From DAITQM01 sp036832975 (GTDB lineage: Bacteria; Pseudomonadota; Gammaproteobacteria; Xanthomonadales; Wenzhouxiangellaceae), in the NCBI GenBank assembly GCA_036832975.1, contig DAITQM010000011.1, positions 1-64,000 of the forward strand: a stretch of DNA of 64,000 nucleotides, read 5' to 3'. The notes under the pieces are model-generated. The model made no database searches. It worked only from the letters and a program-made list of their open reading frames with translations, and was not told where the DNA came from. Of this stretch, positions 1 through 6,403 are shown piece by piece. The position numbers were made by a program, and so were the translations under genes. Numbering within the stretch: the stretch's first letter is position 1; each line of letters begins with the position of its first letter.

Positions 1-321
1 TCTTGCTACGTCCAGTCATACCTCATAGTATAACCTATGTGGCTTTACTTATGCAAGTATTAATAGCGGCTGATTTCGGGAGTGCAGCGAAAGTCGCGCC
101 TTTCGCAAGCGACGTTGAAAAACGCCAGGATGGCGTTTTTCAACAACCTGTTAGACGGCCCGCGGCCGGCACACCGGCAAAAACTGCTGCGCGCGGCGCA
201 TGGCCTGCCGACCTCTGCGCTCCTGTGACAGAGCCGTCCAGTTTGAGTACCAATTGGGTAGTGTTCCGCCAGGGGTAGCGAGCAGAGTCTGGAATCCAGT
301 CGAAAAATGAAACTATTGGGT
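1..321. other. Non-coding left edge of the window
   Basis: No reading frame here has a convincing start, ribosome site or recognisable protein. A short hairpin at 93-113 (GTCGC/GCGAC) and the long perfect hairpin at 114-144 are the only structures seen. It lies downstream of the minus-strand gene ending at 322, so it is probably the 3' region of that transcript. Confidence 0.6.
114..144. terminator. 13-bp perfect stem-loop, possible bidirectional terminator or repeat
   Basis: The arms GTTGAAAAACGCC (114-126) and GGCGTTTTTCAAC (132-144) are exact inverse complements around the 5-base loop AGGAT. The A-run in one arm and T-run in the other give a terminator-like shape in both directions. It sits about 180 bp past the end of the minus-strand gene at 322. 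It could instead be a dispersed REP-like repeat, though no second copy is seen in this window. Confidence 0.5.
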
Positions 322-1086
322 TTAGCCGCCGTCTTCATCATCGGCGCCGCCGCTGAACAGCCGGCCGATCTTGTCGCCGATTTTTCGGGCGGTTCGTTTG
401 ATTTTTTCACCCAGCTTCTGGCGGCCGCGCCGCACCAGTTCATCACGCGCCGCAGCCAGCGCTTGCCGGATGACCGGCTGCAACAATTGCAGGCCGGCTT
501 CCGCCGCCGTCACGCCGGCGCTTTTCCGGCCGATACCATTGACGACCACATCGGGTATCGGAATCGTCTGATCGACGTCCATTTCTCGATAAAGCACTCG
601 TAGTTCACCGTTACGGAACACGAAACGATCGACGATCAGTTTGATCGCCGTCTCTTCCGTTGCCGGCTGCTGCGCCGCGTAACGTTGCAAATGGTCCAAA
701 ATCACATTCAGATTGCACTGCGTCGCGGTCTGGAACTCGGCGGTCAGGTGCGCGGCATCAACGGTGAGATAGCGAACGATCACGGTGTCATCGGCCAGCG
801 TCTTCGTATCCACCGCGATATCGCCGGCCGCGATGCGGAACGCCGCGTCGGTCTCGTACCCTTTTGGATTGCGGATTTCGAAGCCGCGCAGTTCACCCGC
901 ACCCGAGAAGATCGAAACCTCGACGTCGTTGACGGTGACCGCCGTGCCGGTGGCTTCGCTGCCGTAATGTTCCACCCCGTACTTGATGATACGCCCGAGA
1001 TTGCCGATGACCACCGCCACCGCCAGGCCAAGGGCGATCACGACCGCCGCCGTGCCGCCCAGCAGATACTTTTTGCGTTGCGTCAT
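322..1086 (-). CDS. AsmA/DUF748-like membrane-anchored protein
   Basis: Protein of 254 residues. Residues about 8-30 form one N-terminal membrane helix after a basic MTQRKK start, so the rest is probably periplasmic. The part after the helix (GTAVTVNDVEVSIFSG, then a G-x-L-x-G-F-x-I-x-N-P-x-G-Y stretch) has the look of the AsmA/YdbH-type superfamily of envelope proteins, in which short beta strands follow the anchor. The C-terminus is very basic and then acidic (RRGRQKLGEKIKR ... DDEDGG). The start at 1086 is chosen because GGAGG precedes it by about 6 bases; an ATG one codon upstream is too close. Function is not established; the family link is by pattern only. Confidence 0.6.
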   Translation of the reverse strand: MTQRKKYLLGGTAAVVIALGLAVAVVIGNLGRIIKYGVEHYGSEATGTAVTVNDVEVSIFSGAGELRGFEIRNPKGYETDAAFRIAAGDIAVDTKTLADDTVIVRYLTVDAAHLTAEFQTATQCNLNVILDHLQRYAAQQPATEETAIKLIVDRFVFRNGELRVLYREMDVDQTIPIPDVVVNGIGRKSAGVTAAEAGLQLLQPVIRQALAAARDELVRRGRQKLGEKIKRTARKIGDKIGRLFSGGADDEDGG

Positions 1087-1229
1087 CATTACCTCCAGAG
1101 CCCGCCGGCCCGCAGTATGCTCGATCACTCATCTGTGGTCATTTTGGTGCAAGTATCTTGGTTTTCAGGCAGAATGGGCTGGCGTGCGGTGCCCCCCAAG
1201 GCGCCCGCCCTGCCGGAGGAACGGATCGA

Positions 1230-2039
1230 ATGAACCGAGTACCGAACCAGCGACGGCATTGGACGCGGCACGCGATCGTCGTCCTGATCGCGGCCGGCGC
1301 TGGCGCGCTGGTCTATTGGTATCCAGGCCGGATTTCGCATGACCAGGGCCGGGTACCCGGCCGCGATGCGCCTTCCCCACCGACGATCCCATCGGAACCG
1401 GCCCGGCCACTGCCTGAGCCAGACGCCGACACGACCCCACTGCCCGCCGCGGAGCCGCTGCCACCGCTGGCCGAAAGCGATGCACCGTTTTTCGCCGCGC
1501 TGCGCGCCATCTTCGATGCCGCGGCCCTCGACCGCTATGGGCTGCCGGAACACCTGATCGAGCGCCTGGTGACCACTATCGACAGCCTCGACGGCAAAGC
1601 CATCCCGCCGCGCTTCAGGCCGCTGCGGCCGATCGAAGGGCCGCCGCTGATCGCCGGCGAAGGCGACGAAATCGTCTGGGATCCGGCCAACGCCGCGCGT
1701 TACCGGCCGCTCGTCGAAGCGCTCGGAGCCGCCGACCCCGCAGCGCTCGCCGCGCTCTATCGCCGCCACGCCCCGTTGTTCCAGCAGGCGTATGTCGAAC
1801 TGGGCTATCCCGGCCGCCGTTTCGACGACCGGCTGAGCGAAATCATCGACCACCTGCTCGCCACCCCCGAACCCGAAGCCCCGCTGCGCCTGACTCGTCC
1901 CAAGGTGCTGTACCAATTTGCCGACGAGAACCTCGAAACACTCTCCTGGGGCCAGAAAACCCTGCTCCGCATCGGTCCCGAAAACCGGGCCGTCGTCCGC
2001 GCCTTCCTGCAGCGATTACGCGACGCATTGAACGGCTGA
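1230..2039 (+). CDS. DUF3014 domain-containing protein
   Basis: Protein of 269 residues with a single N-terminal membrane helix (about residues 15-33), a Pro-rich linker (about 45-80) and a conserved C-terminal domain. The stretch around LIERLVTTIDSLDGK and the block GQKTLLRIGPENRAVVRAFL match what is known of DUF3014, a family of unknown function found in Proteobacteria. The start is fixed by GGAGGA nine bases before ATG. The gene is divergent from the AsmA-like gene, with a 143-bp shared upstream region. It is probably a periplasm-facing inner-membrane protein; no catalytic motif was seen. Confidence 0.8.
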   Translation: MNRVPNQRRHWTRHAIVVLIAAGAGALVYWYPGRISHDQGRVPGRDAPSPPTIPSEPARPLPEPDADTTPLPAAEPLPPLAESDAPFFAALRAIFDAAALDRYGLPEHLIERLVTTIDSLDGKAIPPRFRPLRPIEGPPLIAGEGDEIVWDPANAARYRPLVEALGAADPAALAALYRRHAPLFQQAYVELGYPGRRFDDRLSEIIDHLLATPEPEAPLRLTRPKVLYQFADENLETLSWGQKTLLRIGPENRAVVRAFLQRLRDALNG

Positions 2040-2091
2040 CCGCCGGCGGGCTGTCCCCTTCGCGGCCCCTTTTGCGTATTGCTTTGGGCAG

Positions 2092-2107
2092 GGATTATGA
2101 AATCCCG
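2092..2107. promoter_or_regulatory. Inverted repeat GGGATT-N4-AATCCC upstream of the secreted-protein cluster
   Basis: GGGATT at 2092-2097 and AATCCC at 2102-2107 form a perfect 6-bp inverted repeat. A further AATCCC copy follows at 2112. It lies about 75 bp before the start of the first secreted beta-helix gene, where an operator would be expected. No regulator can be assigned. Confidence 0.3.
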
Positions 2108-2178
2108 ATCAATCCCGACATTGGTCTGGCAAGTGCCGCGCAGTGTATAGCGCACCATTCAATCGCTGGAGGTTGCTC

Positions 2179-2880
2179 ATGAAACGGGGTATTGCACTCA
2201 GTATATTTATTGGCTTATGTGCGGCTTTTGCCGCCCACGCCGGCGGCGTGCGCGAGATCAACCAGGCGTGCGTGGACGTCGGCTGTTTCGCCGGCGACGC
2301 GCCGGGTTTTCCGGTCGAAATCGTCAATCCCGGCGCCTACCGGCTGTCGTCGAATCTGGTCACCGGCCCGTTCACCGGCCCGTTCAATGTCACCGCGATC
2401 GAGGTGACCGGCAGCAATATCAATCTCGACCTCGGCGGCTTTACGGTTTTCGGCCCGAACGGTTGTATCGACACCGGCGGTGGGATCGCGTGCGACTTCA
2501 CCGGTGGAGCCGACCTCGTCCGAATTCTGGGATCGCATATCTCGATCCATGACGGGGTGGTGTCAGGTGGCGCCGGTAGAGGCATCTGGTTGGGGCCTGG
2601 TGGCAACGCTTTACTGATCGCCCGCCGTGTCCATGTGACGCAAAACGGCGGCGTCGGCATCGATGTGTTCGGTAAAGCGCTGGTCGAGGAGTGCAGCGCC
2701 ACCTTGAACCATTCGGCGGGGTTTTGGGGCAACGGGTCTTCGACCCGTTTCAACGGCAATTATGCTGCGCGCAACGGGGTTGACGGCATTGCCTCCGGCA
2801 GTTGCCAGAACAACACCAGCACGGCGAATTACCTTTCCAATTTTAGCTGCGCCGCCAATCTCGGCGGTAACTCATCGTAA
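2179..2880 (+). CDS. Secreted right-handed beta-helix-like protein
   Basis: Protein of 233 residues with a clear signal peptide (MKRGIALSIFIGLCAAFAAHA, predicted cut near residue 21). The mature part is rich in Gly/Asn/Val with short repeating strands (NINLDLGGFTVFG, VRILGSHISIHDGVV, LLIARRVHVTQNGG), the pattern of parallel beta-helix proteins. Six or more cysteines suggest disulfides and a periplasmic or extracellular home. The start is set by GGAGG seven bases upstream. It heads a run of four export-signal genes (2179-5842), but unlike the next two it ends NLGGNSS and lacks the DVIFxD tail. Substrate or role unknown. Confidence 0.7.
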   Translation: MKRGIALSIFIGLCAAFAAHAGGVREINQACVDVGCFAGDAPGFPVEIVNPGAYRLSSNLVTGPFTGPFNVTAIEVTGSNINLDLGGFTVFGPNGCIDTGGGIACDFTGGADLVRILGSHISIHDGVVSGGAGRGIWLGPGGNALLIARRVHVTQNGGVGIDVFGKALVEECSATLNHSAGFWGNGSSTRFNGNYAARNGVDGIASGSCQNNTSTANYLSNFSCAANLGGNSS

Positions 2881-2931
2881 GCACGGCCCGGCCGGCAACG
2901 CGATCGTTCGAATGTAATGAGGTGAACCCCT

Positions 2932-4074
2932 ATGCTTACGCCAAAACGAAGCTGGTTGCCACTGCTCGTCGCGTCGGTCTGGGCCTGGGCGGCGGCCGGC
3001 GCCGATGACGAATGGCAGATCGTCGGCCCCGATACGACGATTCTCGACCTGACCGACGCCTTCGTCCGGCCCGGCGAGCTGTTGCTGCTCAATCCGGACG
3101 GCGCCGGGATCCTGCCCCTGGTCGAACATTTCGGCGGCGCCGGGGCTAAGGGCATCGGGCTGACCGGCTTTGCCATCGATCGGCTTTCCGGCGACCACGC
3201 CTTTTTCAGCATCGATACGCACTGGGACGGCTGGCAACCCGGCGACGTAATCCGCTGCGAGTTCTCCGGCTCGAATTGCACCCTGGCGTTCAGCAGCCAG
3301 ACAGCGGGCGTGCCCGACGGCGTCAAGATCAGCGCTCTCGCAACCGCGGTCAGCGGCGGCGTGCAGACGCTTTACCTATCGTTCGACACGACGTTCAAGA
3401 TCGGCGCCACGGTCTTTCGCCCGGCCGACGTCGCGCGCTGGAACGGCAGCGTGTTGTCATTGGCGCTCGCCACCGAAGCCTCGGGCGCGGTCTCGAACTG
3501 GGATATCACCGGCATGAGCCTGCGCCCGGACGCGAGCTGGCAGTTGGCGTTCGATCTCGGCGCCCGGATGCCGTTTCCCGGCGGCATCCAGTTCTTTACC
3601 TCGGACGTGCTGCGCGCCAACCCGACCGTCAACGCCTACGTCACCCGCCTGCGGGCGCGCAGCCTGGACTGGGAAGGCGCCCGGATTTCCGCCTGGGACG
3701 CACTCGATTGCGGCTTGACGCACTTTAATTCGTTCAGCGTCATCGTCAATCACAACACCAATCCGGCGACGCTGACCGTGTATCGCAACGGCGGCAACGA
3801 AGGCCGGATCCGCTTGAACTACACGACCATTGCCGGCGGCGCCCAACCGGGTGTCGATTACGTCAATACCTCCGGAACGCTGACCTGGAACCACGGCGAC
3901 GCCACCCAGCGCCAGATCCAGATTCCGATTCTGAACACCGCCGGCAGCGGCATCGACAAGTCGTTCGACGTCATCCTGTTTCCCGACAACCTGTGGGCGC
4001 TGACCAAATTTCCGCACACGGTCACGCTGACGATTCCCAACGTCGATGTAATTTTCCGCGACAGTTACGAGTGA
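2932..4074 (+). CDS. Secreted protein with a Calx-beta-like domain and DVIF-type C-terminal tail
   Basis: Protein of 380 residues with a signal peptide (cut near AAAGA, residues 20-24). Residues about 270-370 resemble a Calx-beta domain: the block GVDYVNTSGTLTWNHGD is the characteristic part, followed by the QIPILNT strand. The N-terminal 260 residues are not recognised. The protein ends in VDVIFRDSYE, matching the tails of two other secreted proteins in this window. It lies 51 bp after the beta-helix gene and 9 bp before the next secreted gene, so the three are probably cotranscribed. Likely cell-surface or extracellular. Confidence 0.7.
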   Translation: MLTPKRSWLPLLVASVWAWAAAGADDEWQIVGPDTTILDLTDAFVRPGELLLLNPDGAGILPLVEHFGGAGAKGIGLTGFAIDRLSGDHAFFSIDTHWDGWQPGDVIRCEFSGSNCTLAFSSQTAGVPDGVKISALATAVSGGVQTLYLSFDTTFKIGATVFRPADVARWNGSVLSLALATEASGAVSNWDITGMSLRPDASWQLAFDLGARMPFPGGIQFFTSDVLRANPTVNAYVTRLRARSLDWEGARISAWDALDCGLTHFNSFSVIVNHNTNPATLTVYRNGGNEGRIRLNYTTIAGGAQPGVDYVNTSGTLTWNHGDATQRQIQIPILNTAGSGIDKSFDVILFPDNLWALTKFPHTVTLTIPNVDVIFRDSYE

Positions 4075-4083
4075 GGCCACACC

Positions 4084-5259
4084 ATGAATGCAATATCGAT
4101 TACCCAACGATCCTTGATGCTCGCCGCCCTGGCTGCATCGCCGTTGCCCCTTTTCGCCGCCGGCACCGTCGGCTCCGGCACGCCGGGAAGCTGCACCGAG
4201 GCGGCGCTCGATGCGGCATTGACCGGCGGCGGAGCGGTGAATTTCAATTGCGGCGCGGCGCCCGCCAGTATCGTGCTGACCGGTGGCAAAACCATCGCCG
4301 CCAACACGACCATCGACGGCGGCGGCGTGATCATGCTGGACGGCAACGGCGGAACCTTCACGCAGTTTCAGGTCGCTGACGGGATCGATTTTTCAATATT
4401 GGGACTGATCCTGCGCAACGCCGGCGGCGCGGTGTGGACCGATACGGGCAATATCTCAATCAGCGCTTCGACCATATCCGACCACAACGGCGTTGCGGGC
4501 GGCGCTGTGGGCGGCGGCGGTACATTGAATATCACCAACAGCATTGTCAAACGCAATACCTACACCGCCGGCTCGCCGGGCGCCGGGATCAACAGCTTCG
4601 GCAACGGCGCGCTGACGATCGTAGACAGCGAGATCAGCGTCAACACGCAGACCAACGGCGGCGGCGCCGGCCTATATATCGGCAGCAATAATGCCCTGAT
4701 CATGAACAGCACCTTCAGCGGCAACGACGCCACCGGCTCGGTCGGCGGCGGGCTGCGCAACGACGGGACCGGCACGATCATCGTCAACTCGACTTTTACC
4801 GCCAACAGCGCGTCGAGCGGCGGCGCAATCGTCAGCCTGGCCGGCAGCGTCGATGTCAATTACTCGACGATCGCCGGCAATACCGGCGGCGGTCTCAGCA
4901 ACCAGCAACAGGGCGTGACCCTGACTCTCGCCAACACCATCGTCGCCAATAATGACTTCAACTGCAACGGCACCTTCATCGACGGCGGCAACAACCTGCA
5001 ATTCGGCGGCGGCCTGCCGACTTCCTGCGGTGGAACGATCCCGGTGAGCGATCCATTGCTGGACATTCTCGCAAATAACGGCGGTCCGACCCGGACCATG
5101 GCGCTGCTGCCCGGCAGCCCGGCGATCGATGCCGGCAACATACTGCTTTGCCCGCCTGCCGACCAACGCGGCGTCAGCCGACCGGTGGGCGCCGGCTGTG
5201 ATATCGGCGCTTACGAATCCCTCGACGCCGATGTGATTTTTAAGGACGGATTTGAATGA
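4084..5259 (+). CDS. Secreted beta-helix protein of the choice-of-anchor Q type
   Basis: Protein of 391 residues with an N-terminal signal peptide (cut near ASPLPLFAAG). The body is a series of short Asn/Gly-rich strands typical of right-handed beta-helix proteins. The C-terminal part has the NNGGPTRTMALLPGSPAIDAG block, a Cys-Pro-x-x-DQRG motif and GCDIGAYE, the signature of the domain annotated as choice-of-anchor Q. The last residues are ADVIFKDGFE, the same tail as two other secreted proteins here. GAGG lies eight bases before the ATG. Probably exported and retained at the surface; the ligand is unknown. Confidence 0.8.
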   Translation: MNAISITQRSLMLAALAASPLPLFAAGTVGSGTPGSCTEAALDAALTGGGAVNFNCGAAPASIVLTGGKTIAANTTIDGGGVIMLDGNGGTFTQFQVADGIDFSILGLILRNAGGAVWTDTGNISISASTISDHNGVAGGAVGGGGTLNITNSIVKRNTYTAGSPGAGINSFGNGALTIVDSEISVNTQTNGGGAGLYIGSNNALIMNSTFSGNDATGSVGGGLRNDGTGTIIVNSTFTANSASSGGAIVSLAGSVDVNYSTIAGNTGGGLSNQQQGVTLTLANTIVANNDFNCNGTFIDGGNNLQFGGGLPTSCGGTIPVSDPLLDILANNGGPTRTMALLPGSPAIDAGNILLCPPADQRGVSRPVGAGCDIGAYESLDADVIFKDGFE

Positions 5260-5281
5260 TGTCCCGAACTGGAGATCGACC

Positions 5282-5842
5282 GTGAACCTCAAGCTGTACG
5301 TTCTACCGCTGTTGATGCTGCCGCTACTGACCGCTTGCGATGATGATTCCGGGAAAACCGGAGACGCTGCCGTCACCGACACCGGGACGTCTCTCGCCGG
5401 TGCCCGGGTTGTGCGCTCGGCAGTGCTCGAAACCACCGGCGCGATCGCCGGGCGGTTTGTCGCACCCGTTGACGACGGCACCGTGCTGCGCGGCAACTGC
5501 CCGCCCGATATGTGGGCCAATTTCGGCATTCAGTTCGACCATCCAAACTACCAGTGGGTGGCGGTGACCGTGATGACCAAAGATCCGATCGCCACTGGGC
5601 AGACCGGCGATATCCCGCTCGACTGGCTGGATGTCAGTTTCCTGACCCGCGACATCGACAGTCTGTTTTTCAAGGGCCGGGGGACGCTCGAAATCACCCG
5701 CCACGATGCTGCGCCCGATCACCGCCGGATGACCGGAATCATGATTGGCAACGGACTGCAGGACAGCCAGGAGGCGGCCGGCAAAAGCCTCGACGCCCGC
5801 TTTGAATTCGACCTGAATTTTTCGTGCGGCGTGAGTGGCTGA
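5282..5842 (+). CDS. Predicted lipoprotein, function unknown
   Basis: Protein of 186 residues starting at GTG, with GGAG seven bases upstream. A lipobox LLTAC places the lipidated cysteine at about residue 19, followed by DDDSG. Asp right after the Cys is the classic inner-membrane retention signal in enterobacteria, but that rule may not hold here. The mature domain is not recognised. The gene begins 22 bp after the choice-of-anchor Q gene and closes the secreted-protein run; a terminator-like hairpin follows at 5953. Confidence 0.65.
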   Translation: MNLKLYVLPLLMLPLLTACDDDSGKTGDAAVTDTGTSLAGARVVRSAVLETTGAIAGRFVAPVDDGTVLRGNCPPDMWANFGIQFDHPNYQWVAVTVMTKDPIATGQTGDIPLDWLDVSFLTRDIDSLFFKGRGTLEITRHDAAPDHRRMTGIMIGNGLQDSQEAAGKSLDARFEFDLNFSCGVSG

Positions 5843-5952
5843 ATCACGTGTAAATTGGAATCAACTCCAAAAATGCCGCGGCGCCGCGACGCTTTTGCCT
5901 GCCGCCGGCGGAACTTGATACGACTCTAAAAGATCAGACCATGCCCGGCCCG

Positions 5953-5974
5953 CCAGGCCTCGCGCCTGGTTTTT
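5953..5974 (+). terminator. Rho-independent terminator-like hairpin
   Basis: CCAGGC (5953-5958), a 5-base loop and GCCTGG (5964-5969) are followed at once by TTTTT. This is a compact intrinsic terminator about 110 bp after the lipoprotein stop. It would separate the secreted-protein run from the kinase/sigma operon. Confidence 0.6.
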
Positions 5975-5986
5975 GACGTAAATCAA
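5973..5986 (+). promoter_or_regulatory. FNR/ANR-like box TTGAC-N4-ATCAA
   Basis: TTGACGTAAATCAA differs from the FNR consensus (TTGAT-N4-ATCAA) at one base. If it is a class II site centred at -41.5, transcription would start near 6021; a weak -10 (TAATCT, 6010-6015) lies at the right place. The first start codon downstream is at 6050. Confidence 0.4.
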
Positions 5987-6049
5987 ACACTGTGCGGCGG
6001 ACATGGCGGTAATCTGTGCCGCACAGCATGATGATCCTGGAGGGGTAGG

Positions 6050-6205
6050 ATGAATACGAGATCCGACACGGCGCCGGGCGCCGGGCGGGCGCTCGCCGTC
6101 TCGGCAGGCGCCTTTTTAGCGATCGCGATGTGGCTCTGCCCGGCGGCCAACGCCGGCCCCGCGGCTTTCGCTCCGGAGGGCAGCGGCGGGCTTTTGGAAA
6201 TCTAG
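6050..6205 (+). CDS. Short signal-peptide ORF, possibly a truncated secreted protein
   Basis: An ORF of 51 codons opens with a strong ribosome site (GGAGGGG, about 6 bases before ATG). It encodes a basic N-terminus, a hydrophobic core (VSAGAFLAIAMWLCPA) and an ANAGPA cleavage-like site, then stops at TAG after GLLEI. The export signal looks real, but the mature part is only about 15 residues. The same frame stays open after the TAG into the kinase gene, so an amber mutation or sequencing error in a longer leader gene cannot be excluded. No family is recognised. Confidence 0.4.
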   Translation: MNTRSDTAPGAGRALAVSAGAFLAIAMWLCPAANAGPAAFAPEGSGGLLEI

Positions 6206-6403
6206 ATCCTGATCGATGGCCGGGAAGAGATTCCGGCCGGAAAACCGTTCAAGCCATTGAACACGCCAGTGCATCGGGTCGCGAACGGCCGGTCACGGTC
6301 ACGTTGTGCTGGCGGTTCCGGCCGGGTGCGGGTCAAGACAACACAGGCGGAGTGTGTTCCGGAGGGTAAGGCGCAATCGCCTGGACGGCACGAGGAGCGT
6401 GCA

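Noticed and set aside
3..278. 91-codon plus-strand frame at the window start.
   Set aside because: No ribosome site, no similarity, and it runs through the 13-bp hairpin at 114-144.
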